From contig NZ_JBOFQF010000028.1 in NCBI RefSeq assembly GCF_051660745.1, positions 248,001 through 312,000 of the forward strand: 64,000 nucleotides of DNA, given 5' to 3'. Made by a program: the position numbers and the translations under genes. The DNA comes from Segniliparus sp051660745. GTDB taxonomy: Bacteria > Actinomycetota > Actinomycetes > Mycobacteriales > Mycobacteriaceae. This document shows, piece after piece, positions 1-8,391 of the stretch; the first letter of the stretch is position 1, and each line of letters begins with the position of its first letter. Under the pieces are notes generated by a model. The model did no database searches and was not told the DNA's origin. It saw only the letters and a program-made list of their open reading frames with translations.

Positions 1-251
1 ACAATGTCGAGTTGGAGTTCAACCCGGAGGCCGTGGCCGCGGTCGCCGACCAGGCGCTCTTGCGCGGCACCGGGGCCCGTGGGCTGCGCGCCATCATGGA
101 AGAAGTCTTGCTCCCGGTCATGTACGACATCCCGAGCCGGGACGACGTCGCGAAAGTGGTCATCACTGAGGAGACCGTCCGCGAGAACGTGCTGCCGACC
201 ATCGTGCCGCGCAAGGCCCCGCGCAGCGAGCGGCGCGAGAAGAGCGCCTAG
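1..251 (+). CDS. clpX: ATP-dependent Clp protease ATP-binding subunit ClpX, C-terminal end (partial)
   Basis: This is the last 82 or so codons of ClpX; the gene runs in from the left edge and stops with TAG at 249-251. The readable residues match the C-terminal small domain of ClpX: RGTGARGLRAIMEE, then LLPVMYDIPS, then NVLPTIVPRK and a basic tail ERREKSA like that of actinobacterial ClpX. RGTGARGLR contains the sensor-2 arginine, which contacts ATP between subunits. ClpX is the AAA+ unfoldase that feeds proteins into the ClpP protease. The walker and zinc-binding regions lie outside the window, so integrity of the whole gene cannot be judged. aroQ follows after 10 nt on the same strand. Confidence 0.95.
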   Translation, partial: NVELEFNPEAVAAVADQALLRGTGARGLRAIMEEVLLPVMYDIPSRDDVAKVVITEETVRENVLPTIVPRKAPRSERREKSA

Positions 252-261
252 CCTCTCGCCC

Positions 262-717
262 ATGCCACAACGGATTTTATTGCTCAACGGCCCGAACCTC
301 GGCGAGTTGGGCAGGCGGGAGCCCGCTGTCTACGGCAAGGAGACGCTCGCCGACGTGGAGCGCGCGTGCGCGGAAGCGGCCGCAGGGTTCCAGCTGGAGC
401 TTCTCGCCAAGCAGTCGAACCACGAGGGGCAGCTCATCGACTGGATCCACGAGCCCGACCCGGAGCGGGTCGGCGTGGTGATCAACCCTGGCGGGCTCGC
501 GCACACATCGGTCGTTCTGCGCGACGCGATCGCAGCTCTGTCGGTGCCCGTGGTCGAGGTGCATATCAGCAACGTCCACAAGCGCGAGGAGTTCCGCCAC
601 CACTCCTACCTGGCCCCGGTGGTGACCGGGGTGATCGCCGGGCTCGGCACGGGCGGCTACGTCCTCGCCGTCGAGCACCTGGGCAGGTTGGCGAAGCGCT
701 CACGGGTCACTGTCTAG
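262..717 (+). CDS. aroQ: Type II 3-dehydroquinate dehydratase
   Basis: Third step of the shikimate pathway: 3-dehydroquinate to 3-dehydroshikimate in the cytoplasm. The 151-aa product has the usual length for the small dodecameric type II enzyme. Family blocks are all present: LLNGPNLGELGRREP with the catalytic tyrosine at about residue 24 (AVYG), QSNHEGQLIDWIH, INPGGLAHTS, and EVHISNVHKREEFRHHS with the catalytic histidine. I chose ATG 262 because the family always starts just before the LLNGPN strand; the open frame extends upstream only across clpX. It follows clpX by 10 nt and is probably co-transcribed. Type II rather than type I is typical of actinobacteria. Confidence 0.96.
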   Translation: MPQRILLLNGPNLGELGRREPAVYGKETLADVERACAEAAAGFQLELLAKQSNHEGQLIDWIHEPDPERVGVVINPGGLAHTSVVLRDAIAALSVPVVEVHISNVHKREEFRHHSYLAPVVTGVIAGLGTGGYVLAVEHLGRLAKRSRVTV

Positions 718-732
718 CGCGACGATCGCGGT

Positions 733-738
733 TAGAGT
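733..738 (+). promoter_or_regulatory. Candidate -10 box (TAGAGT), leaderless start
   Basis: TAGAGT ends 6 nt before ATG 745 and no Shine-Dalgarno is visible, so transcription would begin at or next to the start codon. The arrangement TAGnnT-GGGGGC-ATG is nearly identical to that before glgE. No clear -35 was seen. Confidence 0.35.
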
Positions 739-744
739 GGGGGC

Positions 745-1164
745 ATGGCCTCGTTGCAAGATCCTCAGGTTCGCGACTTCCTCTCGTCCGGGCCGAAAAT
801 CGGCCAGCTCGGGTATTTGGGCAAAGACGGCAGACCGCTTGTGGTGCCGATCTGGTTCATCGTGCGGGACGACGCGCTCGTCATCTCCACGGCGGCGGAC
901 TCCGTGAAGGCGAAGGCGCTCCAGCGCGATCCCCGAGTGGTGCTCACCGCGGACGTCGACACGATCCCGTACGCCTACGTGCAGGTGCAGGGCCTAGCTG
1001 AGGTCGACACGAATTCTCCGCAGAGCGGGGAGACTTTCCTCGAAATCGCGAAGCGTTACCTCGCCGAGGACGAGGTCGCGGGGTTCGTGGAGAAATACGG
1101 GAGCGTCGATTTAGCGTTGGTCACCATCCGCCCGACGAAAATCGTCCCGGTGTTTGAGACGTGA
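745..1164 (+). CDS. PPOX-class flavin/F420-binding oxidoreductase (split beta-barrel)
   Basis: A 139-aa pyridoxamine-5'-phosphate-oxidase-fold protein. The pattern of an N-terminal helix (LQDPQVRDFL), IGQLGYLGKDGRPLVVPIWF, then LVISTAADSVKAKALQRDP and VVLTADVDTIPYAYVQVQG is the standard split-barrel layout of the actinobacterial TIGR03618-type group, many of whose members bind F420 rather than FMN. The KAKALQRDPRV stretch sits where these proteins contact the cofactor phosphate. The substrate cannot be predicted. It is transcribed away from aroQ after 27 nt, possibly from its own leaderless promoter, and converges on the MBL-fold gene. Confidence 0.8.
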   Translation: MASLQDPQVRDFLSSGPKIGQLGYLGKDGRPLVVPIWFIVRDDALVISTAADSVKAKALQRDPRVVLTADVDTIPYAYVQVQGLAEVDTNSPQSGETFLEIAKRYLAEDEVAGFVEKYGSVDLALVTIRPTKIVPVFET

Positions 1165-1182
1165 GCAACCCCGTCCTCGGCG

Positions 1183-1989
1183 CTAAACCTCGAAGGCTGC
1201 GGTGTTGCCCACGCCGATCCAGCGGACTCGCTCGCTGACCCCTTTGGCGCGGAACGCCGCTTCGGCGCGGTCGCGGCCCTCCGAGAAATGCGACCACCCC
1301 TCGTAGTGGACGGGGACGATCGTCTTGGCTTGGGAGCGCTGCGCGAACAGGGCGGCCTCGTCGGCGGTCATGGTGTAGCGCATCGGGCCGGTCAGGCGGA
1401 ATTTCGCCGCGCCGAGATGCACGACGGCGACGGCGATGTCGAGGCGCTCGGCCACTTCGGCGAGGCCGTTGAACCAGACTGTGTCGCCAGAGATCCACAG
1501 CGCCCCGTCGCGCTGGCCCGGCCAGGAGAGCGCGAAGCCGGTCACCGGCCCGACCACGGGCTTGGAGAGCGGCGGCCCATGCCTGCCGGGGGTGGCGGTG
1601 ACGGTGATCGTCGGCTTCCCCTCGGCTTCGAGCGTCGTCGTCTCCCATCGGCGCAGCCCGATCGCGTTGCCGCACAGCTTTTTCCGGCCAAGGCTCTTGG
1701 CGCCTTCCGGGGTGGTGACGACCGCGCCTGCCTTGGGCAGCAAGGTCCGTCCGGCCTCGTCGAGGTTGTCGTCGTGGCCGTGGTGGCTGAGCAGCACCGC
1801 GTCGACCGGCCCCAGCTCGCCGAGCGGCACGGACGGCGCGGTGGTCTTGCGCGAGCCGATGCCGGGACCCATCGAGTAGAAGCGGTTCCCGCCGGGGTCG
1901 AATGTCGGGTCGGTCACCAACCGCCACCCGCCGACCTCGATCAGCGTGGTCGGGCCGCCGATATGTGTGATCGAAAGCTGTGACACCAT
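1183..1989 (-). CDS. MBL-fold metal-dependent hydrolase (UlaG/RomA-like)
   Basis: A 268-aa metallo-beta-lactamase-fold protein. The metal-binding signature reads SHHGHDDNLD at about residues 72-81 (an HxHxD-type motif). A second metal site follows at GRHGPPL, then ISGDTVWFNG, and a late histidine in IVPVHYEGWSHF. This is the layout of the UlaG-like group, which includes N-acyl-phosphatidylethanolamine phospholipase D relatives and lactonases. TPGRHGPPLSKPVVGPVTGFAL is typical of the actinobacterial members. The physiological substrate is unknown. It lies 10 nt downstream of the DUF2236 oxygenase on the same strand, so it is probably the last gene of that operon. Confidence 0.85.
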   Translation of the reverse strand: MVSQLSITHIGGPTTLIEVGGWRLVTDPTFDPGGNRFYSMGPGIGSRKTTAPSVPLGELGPVDAVLLSHHGHDDNLDEAGRTLLPKAGAVVTTPEGAKSLGRKKLCGNAIGLRRWETTTLEAEGKPTITVTATPGRHGPPLSKPVVGPVTGFALSWPGQRDGALWISGDTVWFNGLAEVAERLDIAVAVVHLGAAKFRLTGPMRYTMTADEAALFAQRSQAKTIVPVHYEGWSHFSEGRDRAEAAFRAKGVSERVRWIGVGNTAAFEV

Positions 1990-1999
1990 GCCACGAAGG

Positions 2000-3181
2000 C
2001 TACCCGATCTTGATCGGCTCGCCTTCGGCGGTGATCCGAGGCGTGCCCCGGTAGATGCTCTTCTTGGTGCGCCCGACCCGGTGGAGGGCCTGGTCGACCT
2101 CGTGGATGTCGCCCATGCTGTTGATCAGGATGGCGACGCCCCGGCCGAGCGCCTTGTAGACGCGGAGCAAGGCAGGGTTGGGCTGGCGGAAGTCGAGCAC
2201 CTTCTGGATGGGCTCGGGCAGGATGTCCTGGATCAGCCAGCCGAAGAAGCCGCCCCGCAGTCCACGGGGGATCATGCGGACGTAGTCGATGTTGTCCGCG
2301 TTGATGGTGACGCCGACGACGGAGGGGGAGTTGTTGAGGACGTAGCGGCATTCCGCCTTCGTCTTTGGCAGGTCGGTTCCGCCGAGGGCTTCGCCGACGA
2401 CGGCGTACTCGCGGTAGAACTGGTCGAGCGCCGCGCCCTTGAGGGGCCGGGGGTGGTAGCGCTCGTGCGCGGCGGCGAGGCCCTGGACCACGGTGGCATA
2501 GGTCCAGCGGAAGAACTCGGGCTCATCGGCGTCGTAGGGCTTGCCGTCGGGCCGGAAGCCCTTGACCTGGCCGTGCAGGGCACGAACCGTCTGGCACAGC
2601 GACTCGGCGGCTTCGGTCGAGCCGTAGGCGGCCCCGGCGAAGAAGGAGAGCGTGCGCCCGGCCCGAACGGCCCAGCCGGTTCCAGAGATCTTGCCGGGCA
2701 GGACTCGTCCGGTCTCCTTGTCGCGGCCGACCAGCTTCGAGTGGTCGAACACGGCGTACTGGATGTCCTGGTGCATGATATCGACGATGGCGGTGTTCAG
2801 CAGGCCGAGCGAGATCGTCGGGGTGTGGGTGAGCACGTACCAGATGGCGCTGTCCGGGCCGAACCATCCGGGATCGCCCATCGGGGCGTCGAACCGGGTC
2901 TTCTTGAAATAGTCGGGGCGGAAGAGCTCGAAGGACCAGTCCATCGGGTTGAGCACCCGCTTCGGGTTGGCGAGGGCGGCTTCGACCATCGGCTGGAAGC
3001 TCGGCGTTGAGTCGTAGAAGTCGAGAAGCTTGCGCCGCGCCCCGATGCGCAGCAGCGTGTCCCAGACCGCCACGGCGGTTTTGTTCCCAAAAGCGATGAG
3101 GGCCTCGGGCCGCTCCGGCCCGCGGGCGGCCGAAGGCTTCGGGGCCTGCGGCGCCGATCCCGATGTCATTGGGCAAGTCAT
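2000..3181 (-). CDS. DUF2236 / MpaB-like oxygenase family protein
   Basis: A 393-aa protein resembling the DUF2236 (latex-clearing protein Lcp / MpaB') family of haem-binding oxygenases. Recognisable features are WYVLTHTPTISLGLLNTAIVD, the central stretch ALHGQVKGFRPDGKPYDADEPEFFRWTYA, and AHERYHP. The dense His/Tyr/Arg pattern around residues 190-250 is where the family holds its haem ligand. No signal peptide is visible. I chose ATG 3181 over the upstream in-frame ATG 3247 because AGGAGG lies 4 nt before it (3186-3191). The amidohydrolase is 150 bp upstream, and a partial palindrome covers a possible -10 at 3248-3263. The substrate is unknown; many relatives oxidise isoprenoid or fatty chains. 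Confidence 0.72.
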   Translation of the reverse strand: MTCPMTSGSAPQAPKPSAARGPERPEALIAFGNKTAVAVWDTLLRIGARRKLLDFYDSTPSFQPMVEAALANPKRVLNPMDWSFELFRPDYFKKTRFDAPMGDPGWFGPDSAIWYVLTHTPTISLGLLNTAIVDIMHQDIQYAVFDHSKLVGRDKETGRVLPGKISGTGWAVRAGRTLSFFAGAAYGSTEAAESLCQTVRALHGQVKGFRPDGKPYDADEPEFFRWTYATVVQGLAAAHERYHPRPLKGAALDQFYREYAVVGEALGGTDLPKTKAECRYVLNNSPSVVGVTINADNIDYVRMIPRGLRGGFFGWLIQDILPEPIQKVLDFRQPNPALLRVYKALGRGVAILINSMGDIHEVDQALHRVGRTKKSIYRGTPRITAEGEPIKIG

Positions 3182-3247
3182 GGTGCCTCCTGCATGAGCC
3201 TGGCATGTCCGCAGGCAGGCGCTCGCCGACTGCGACGTGATGTGCAT

Positions 3248-3263
3248 TACTGATGCAATAGTA
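3248..3263. promoter_or_regulatory. Imperfect palindrome, candidate operator over a -10 box
   Basis: TACTGATGCAATAGTA is a 16-bp dyad (12 of 16 positions symmetric). On the minus strand it contains TACTAT, a plausible -10 for the oxygenase gene whose SD and ATG lie about 70 nt downstream. It falls in an AT-rich island between oxygenase and amidohydrolase. The size suits a TetR-type repressor; this is inference. Confidence 0.35.
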
Positions 3264-3331
3264 CATGAACGTCACAATGTCTCGCACTGGACGCGCGAAT
3301 ACGAGGACTGCGCCATCTCGGCTTGACTGCG

Positions 3332-5092
3332 TCAGGCGGCGCCGGGCAGGAAGGTTCCCGCGCGAAGGGTGGCGCCGAAGCCCTCGGCGAATTCGCCGCC
3401 GTGGTAGACGAGCTTCCCGCCGACGACCGTGGCGGCCACTGCGGCTTCGTTGCGGTTGACGATCCGGGACACGCCGAACGCGGCGGCGTGCTCCTCGTGG
3501 TAGGACTCGAGCGAGCCGTCGAGCCCCGCCGGGTCCACAACCGCGATATCGGCGCGCCCGCCCAGCCGGAGCAGGCCCGCGTCGAGCCCGTACCACTCGC
3601 CGAGCTCGCCGGTCAGCCTGCGCACCGCCGCTTCGAGGCGCATGAACGGCTTTCCGGCCTCCTGCGCGTCTTTGACGAGCTTGAGCGCGCGCAGCGGGGC
3701 GTTGTAGAAGCCGAAGTTGCGCAGATGGGCTCCGGAGTCGTTGTTGCCGAGCTGGAACCACGGGTATGCCATCGACCGGCCGAGCTCGTCCGCCCGGTCG
3801 TTGGCGACAGTGGTGTGCCACCGCACGTCGCCGGGGTAGGCCGAGACCAAGTCGAGGAAGGCGTCCACCGGCTGCAGGCCGCGCTCGTCGGCGACCTGGC
3901 CGAAGGATTTGCCGACCACGGCCTTGTCCGGGCAGCTCACGATCTCGGTGTCGTAGAAATCCCGGTTCCAGGCGTTCACGCCGAACCGCTTGGCCATGTC
4001 CGCGCGGAACGCGCGGCGGTACCCCTCGCTCTTCATGAGCTCGCCCCGCTGCACTCGGTCGCGGATGTCCAGCGCGGCGGTGCCAGAGGCGAACTCCTCG
4101 AAAATGACCAGGTCGACCCCGTCCGAGTACAAGTGGAACGGCGCGGTGAGGAGTTGGAAGGAGACGTCCGATCCGATGAGGGGGTTCACGACTCCGGTGA
4201 TGAGTTTGAGCAGGCGGATGACGTTGCGGTCGGATTTGAGGTCGAACGCGGCGAGGAGGCTGGTCTTGAGGGGTTTGCGCCCGCGAAAGCGGCCGAGCAG
4301 GCCCCCGGCGCTCTGGAGGAAGTGCTTGATCGTCTCGGGACGCTTCGAGACGTCGAGGTTGGACTGCACGACGCCGCCCCGCCCGCGAACGACGTCGTAG
4401 AGCGCGCCGTACTCCTGCCACGTCGCGTAGGTGGACGGCAGTTGCGCCCCGGCGAAGCGGGTGCCCGCGAGCTTCGAGAAACGCAGCCGGTCGGTGGACA
4501 GCCCCGCGAAGCCCGCGTCGAGCGCCTCGGCGACCATCGCCCGCATCTGGCCGAGCTCCGCCTTGGTCGGCCGGTACGTCGGGTCGGTGGCCCGCCCGAG
4601 GCCGAGCACGGCCACACGGATGTCGGAGTGCCCGATCAACGTCGCGACGTTGCAGCCGAGCGGCAGCCGCTCGACCGCCTCGCGGTACCCCTTCGGCCCG
4701 GTCCAGTCCTTGTTCTCTTTGAGCAGGCCGTGCACCGCGTCCCATGGCAGGGCTTCGACCCGCGCGAAGAGGTCGGCGGCTTCGTCCGGCTCGACATACA
4801 CGGCGGACATCGAGCAATTGCCGTACAGCACGGTGGTGACGCCGTGGCGGACGGACTCGGCGAGGCCGGTGCCCGCGAACACCTCCGCGTCGTAATGGGT
4901 GTGCACGTCCACGAATCCGGGGAGCACCCACTTGCCTGTCGCGTCCACGGTCTGGGCGCCATCGGCGGGAAGCGGCCCGAGGGAGAACGCCGCGACTTTG
5001 CCGTCCTTGACCCCCACGTCGCAGCGCGTCCCTGGCGTCCCGGCCCCGTCGAAGACCAAACCGTTCCGGATGACGAGATCGAAATCAGGCAT
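3332..5092 (-). CDS. N-acyl-D-amino-acid deacylase-like amidohydrolase
   Basis: A 586-aa member of the amidohydrolase superfamily, D-aminoacylase branch. The N-terminus DFDLVIRNGLVFDGAGTP leads into the beta-sandwich, then PGFVDVHTHYDAE carries the HxH metal motif. LIGHSDIR and a later SNLDVSKRP/HLRNFGFYN series supply further active-site positions, and ADIAVVDPAGL-GKLVYHGGEF closes the C-terminal sandwich. Such enzymes deacylate D-amino acids or cleave N-formyl/N-carbamoyl bonds; the actual substrate is not predictable. The start at ATG 5092 is preceded by GAGAGGA; the frame stays open further upstream only through the operator. It is probably co-regulated with the downstream oxygenase. Confidence 0.82.
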   Translation of the reverse strand: MPDFDLVIRNGLVFDGAGTPGTRCDVGVKDGKVAAFSLGPLPADGAQTVDATGKWVLPGFVDVHTHYDAEVFAGTGLAESVRHGVTTVLYGNCSMSAVYVEPDEAADLFARVEALPWDAVHGLLKENKDWTGPKGYREAVERLPLGCNVATLIGHSDIRVAVLGLGRATDPTYRPTKAELGQMRAMVAEALDAGFAGLSTDRLRFSKLAGTRFAGAQLPSTYATWQEYGALYDVVRGRGGVVQSNLDVSKRPETIKHFLQSAGGLLGRFRGRKPLKTSLLAAFDLKSDRNVIRLLKLITGVVNPLIGSDVSFQLLTAPFHLYSDGVDLVIFEEFASGTAALDIRDRVQRGELMKSEGYRRAFRADMAKRFGVNAWNRDFYDTEIVSCPDKAVVGKSFGQVADERGLQPVDAFLDLVSAYPGDVRWHTTVANDRADELGRSMAYPWFQLGNNDSGAHLRNFGFYNAPLRALKLVKDAQEAGKPFMRLEAAVRRLTGELGEWYGLDAGLLRLGGRADIAVVDPAGLDGSLESYHEEHAAAFGVSRIVNRNEAAVAATVVGGKLVYHGGEFAEGFGATLRAGTFLPGAA

Positions 5093-5130
5093 GGTCGTTC
5101 CTCTCGGACAGGGCGCAATGCGATGCTTCC

Positions 5131-5158
5131 CTATAGAATACAGCACTGTATGCGATAG
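5131..5158. promoter_or_regulatory. 28-bp palindrome, candidate TetR-type operator
   Basis: CTATAGAATACAG-CA-CTGTATGCGATAG is an inverted repeat with 11 of 13 arm positions matching and a 2-bp centre. It lies 39-66 bp upstream of the amidohydrolase ATG. On the minus strand it includes TATTCT and TATAGG, either of which could be the -10, so a bound repressor would block transcription. No regulator gene is adjacent in this window. Confidence 0.6.
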
Positions 5159-5195
5159 GGGCGTGGGCCTCGGCGCACGAGCGGGCCCCTCGCGC

Positions 5196-6038
5196 TCAGG
5201 AAGGCTGCTCGGGCGCGACGACCCGATACGGATGGGTGTAGACGTTCATCGTCTCGCCGCGCAAGAACCCGACGAGGGTGAGCCCCGCCGAGGCCGCCAG
5301 GTCCACCGCCAACGACGACGGCGCCGACACCGCGGCGAGCAGCGGGATCCCCGCGAGCACCGCTTTCTGGACCAGCTCGAAGGAGGCTCGGCCCGAGACG
5401 ACCAGCGCGTGTCCGGCGAGCGGCAGCTCGCCTTGGCGCAGGAAATGCCCGATTACCTTGTCCACCGCGTTATGCCGCCCGACGTCCTCGCGCACGGCGA
5501 GCACGTTGCCGTTCGGCTCCATGACCGCGGCGGCGTGGAGCCCGCCGGTGGCTTGGAACACGCGCTGCGCCGAGCGCAAGGCGTCCGGCGCGTCGGCGAG
5601 CACGGCGGAGGAGAAGCGGGACGCGTCGTCGGCGAGGCGGTACGCGCTCGCGGTCACGACCTGGTCGAGCGAGGTCTTCCCGCACACCCCGCAGGCGGAG
5701 GAGACGGCGAAGGAGCGGCCCAGGCCCTTCGCGCGGGCCTGCGCCTCCTCGCTGAGGGCCACGTCGACCACGTTGTAAGTCTGCAGGCCTGTCGCGGGGT
5801 CGACTCCCGCGCAGTAGCGGACCGCATGCACGTCCTCGCGGCCGCTCGCGATCCCCTCGGCGTGCAAGAACCCGTGGACGAGGTCCACGTCCTCGCCGGG
5901 GGTGCGCATCGTGAGGGTGAGCGCCTCGCCGCCGAGCCGGATCTCCAACGGCTCCTCCACGGCGAGCGAGTCGAGCCGGTCGGTCTGCGTCGCGCCGTTG
6001 ACCCGGAGCACTGGCTTTCGGACCGTCACCCTGCCCAT
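5196..6038 (-). CDS. fdhD: Formate dehydrogenase accessory sulfurtransferase FdhD
   Basis: FdhD moves sulfur from the cysteine desulfurase to the molybdenum cofactor, which is needed for active formate-dehydrogenase-type enzymes. The 280-aa product contains the conserved SSACGVCGKTS, whose CxxC pair is essential, plus EEPLEIRLGG near the N-terminus, MRTPGEDVDLVHGFL, REDVGRHNAVDKVIG and VVSGRASFELVQKA. I set the start at ATG 6038: it fits the family N-terminus (MGRVTVRKP...) and lies 1 nt after the stop of the molybdopterin oxidoreductase. That spacing implies translational coupling with its client. The same fdhF-fdhD pairing is known in mycobacteria. Confidence 0.95.
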   Translation of the reverse strand: MGRVTVRKPVLRVNGATQTDRLDSLAVEEPLEIRLGGEALTLTMRTPGEDVDLVHGFLHAEGIASGREDVHAVRYCAGVDPATGLQTYNVVDVALSEEAQARAKGLGRSFAVSSACGVCGKTSLDQVVTASAYRLADDASRFSSAVLADAPDALRSAQRVFQATGGLHAAAVMEPNGNVLAVREDVGRHNAVDKVIGHFLRQGELPLAGHALVVSGRASFELVQKAVLAGIPLLAAVSAPSSLAVDLAASAGLTLVGFLRGETMNVYTHPYRVVAPEQPS

Positions 6039-6039
6039 G

Positions 6040-8328
6040 TCAGCCCCCCACCGGTCTGAGCCGCACCGTGATGGCTTTCGCGACAGGGGTGTTGGAGCCT
6101 TTCGCCACGTGGTCCAGCGGCATGAGCGGGTTCGTCTCGGGATAGTAGGCCGCCGCGTTGCCCTTCGGCGTGTCGTAGGCGACGACTCGGAAGTTCGGGG
6201 CGACTCGCTCCTCTCGCGTCCCGTCCGAGTCCCATTCCGAGACGATGTCCACATGCGTGCCGTCCGAAAGGCCGAACTCGGCGACGTCCTCGGGGCTCAC
6301 GAACACCACGCGCCGCCCGCCCGAGACGCCGCGATAGCGGTCCGAGAGGCCGTAGATGGTGGTGTTGAACTGGTCGTGGCTGCGCAGCGTCTGCAGGACG
6401 AGCCTGCCGTGGGGGACGGGCGTCCACTCCAGCGGGTTCGCGAAGAAATTCGCCTTGCCGGTCGTCGTGTGGAACTCCCGCGCGTCCCGGGGCGGGTGGG
6501 GGAGCGGGAACCCGTCCTTCTCGCGCACCCGCTCGTTGAAGTCCTCGAAGCCGGGCACGACGCGGCTGATCGCGTCGCGAATACGGTCGTAATCCTCTCG
6601 GAACGCCTCCCACGGCACCGGATGGCCGGGACCGAGCAGCGCCTGGGCCAGCTCGCAGACGATGGCCACTTCGCTGCGCAGCTCGTCGCTCGCGGGCTTG
6701 AGGTTGCCCCGCGACAGGTGCACCATCGACATCGAGTCCTCGACGGAGACCACCTGCTTGCCGCCCGCCTGGACGTCCTTGTCGGTGCGCCCGAGGGTCG
6801 GCAGGATCAGCGCGGTCCGCCCGCGCACCACGTGTGAGCGGTTGAGCTTGGTGGAGACCTGGACGGTGAGCGCGCAGCCGCGCAGCGCCGCCTCCAACAG
6901 CTCGGTGTCCGGCGCGGCCTGGACGAAGTTCCCGCCCATGCCCATGAAGACCTTCGCCTTCCCGTCCCGCATGAGGCGGATGGACTCGACCACGTCCGCG
7001 CCGTGCTCGCGGGGGCAGGAGAGGCCGAACTCCTGGTCCAAGGCCGCCAGGAAGCTTTCGGGCATCTGCTCCCACACGCCCATGGTCCGGTCGCCCTGCA
7101 CGTTCGAGTGCCCGCGCACCGGGCAGACGCCTGCTCCGGGCTTGCCGATCATGCCGCGCAAGAGCAGCAGGCTGGTCGCGTCCTGGATGGTCGCGACGCC
7201 GTGCACGTGCTGGGTCAGGCCCATGGCCCAGCAGATGATCGTGCGCTGCGAGCTGGCGAGGAGCTCCGCGATCTCCCGCAACTGAGCCTCGCCGATCCCG
7301 CTGGCCTCCTCGACCACAGCGAGGTCTGTGGCGCGGATGTGCCGCTCGTACTCCGCGAAGCCGTGGGTGTGGCGCTCGATGAAATCGCGGTCGATCTGCC
7401 CGCTCTCCAGCAGGAGCTTCCCCAGCCCCTGGAACACGGCCTGGTCGCCGCCGAGGCGCACGCGCAGGAAATGGTCGGCGAGCTTGGTGCCCTTGCCGAC
7501 CACTCCGTGCACGGTCTGCGGGTCTTTGAACCGGATCAAGCCCGCCTCGGGCAAGGGGTTCATCGCGACGATCCGGGCGCCGTTCGCTTTGGCCTTGTCC
7601 AGCGCGGTGAGCATCCGGGGGTGGTTGGTGCCAGGGTTCTGGCCCGCGATGAGGATGAGGTCGGCGTGGTGGACGTCGTCGAGCGAGACGGAGCCCTTGC
7701 CGATGCCGATCGAGGCGGACAACGCCGTGCCGGAGGACTCGTGGCACATGTTCGAGCAGTCGGGGAGGTTGTTGGTGCCGAAGGAGCGCACGAGCAGCTG
7801 GTAGCAGAACGCCGCCTCGTTGCTGGTGCGCCCCGAGGTGTAGAACACGGCCTCGTCCGGGCTCGCGAGCGCGCCCAGCTCGTCCGCGACGAGGCGGTAG
7901 GCCTCGGACCAAGAGATCGGCTCGTAGTGGGTGGCTCCGGGCCGGGCCACCATGGGATGGGTGAGCCTGCCCTGCTGGCCGAGCCAGTAGTTGGTGTGGT
8001 CTTCGAGGTCCGCGAGGGAGTGCCGGGCGAAGAACTCAGGGCCTGCCTTCGCCGTGGTGGCCTCGTCGGTGACGGCCTTCGCGCCGTTCTCGCAGAACTC
8101 GGCGAGCCTGCGGTGGCCCTGTGGGTCCGGCCACGCGCAGCTCGGACAGTCGAAACCGTGGTCTTGGTTCAACCGCGCGAAAGTCTCGGCGGTTCGGATC
8201 GCGCCCATCTGCGGCAAGGCCCGGCCCATCGAGACCAGCACGGCCTTGACCCCTGCCGCGTGGTCCTCTGGGTGGGTGACGACAAGGTCGGACTCGTCGA
8301 TCTCTTCGGGACGTGCTTTTGGCCTCAC
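6040..8328 (-). CDS. fdhF: FdhF/YdeP-family molybdopterin oxidoreductase (formate dehydrogenase-like)
   Basis: An approximately 762-aa Mo-bis-MGD oxidoreductase of the YdeP/TIGR01701 group. It has a CPSC pair near the N-terminus (FDCPSCAWPDP), YTSGRTSNEAAFCYQL, SNMCHESSG at the active-site region, LILIAGQNPGTNHPRM for MGD binding, and a C-terminal MGD-binding domain (LRSHDQFNTTIYG). The reaction is often annotated as formate dehydrogenase, but the true donor of YdeP-type enzymes is uncertain. The start is unsure: TTG 8364 is possible, but GTG 8328 puts the EEIDESDL-HPEDHAAG motif where relatives have it. It is coupled to fdhD 1 nt downstream and divergent from hisE. Confidence 0.88.
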   Translation of the reverse strand: MRPKARPEEIDESDLVVTHPEDHAAGVKAVLVSMGRALPQMGAIRTAETFARLNQDHGFDCPSCAWPDPQGHRRLAEFCENGAKAVTDEATTAKAGPEFFARHSLADLEDHTNYWLGQQGRLTHPMVARPGATHYEPISWSEAYRLVADELGALASPDEAVFYTSGRTSNEAAFCYQLLVRSFGTNNLPDCSNMCHESSGTALSASIGIGKGSVSLDDVHHADLILIAGQNPGTNHPRMLTALDKAKANGARIVAMNPLPEAGLIRFKDPQTVHGVVGKGTKLADHFLRVRLGGDQAVFQGLGKLLLESGQIDRDFIERHTHGFAEYERHIRATDLAVVEEASGIGEAQLREIAELLASSQRTIICWAMGLTQHVHGVATIQDATSLLLLRGMIGKPGAGVCPVRGHSNVQGDRTMGVWEQMPESFLAALDQEFGLSCPREHGADVVESIRLMRDGKAKVFMGMGGNFVQAAPDTELLEAALRGCALTVQVSTKLNRSHVVRGRTALILPTLGRTDKDVQAGGKQVVSVEDSMSMVHLSRGNLKPASDELRSEVAIVCELAQALLGPGHPVPWEAFREDYDRIRDAISRVVPGFEDFNERVREKDGFPLPHPPRDAREFHTTTGKANFFANPLEWTPVPHGRLVLQTLRSHDQFNTTIYGLSDRYRGVSGGRRVVFVSPEDVAEFGLSDGTHVDIVSEWDSDGTREERVAPNFRVVAYDTPKGNAAAYYPETNPLMPLDHVAKGSNTPVAKAITVRLRPVGG

Positions 8329-8391
8329 TCCTCTAGTGTGCTCCCTCCTCTGAGCAGGCGGCAAGAGGGCTCATGAGAGACTGTCTGGGCT

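Noticed and set aside
2523..4931. 802-codon minus-strand frame spanning oxygenase and amidohydrolase
   Set aside because: Out of frame with both recognised genes, Arg/Ala/Gly-rich shadow text.
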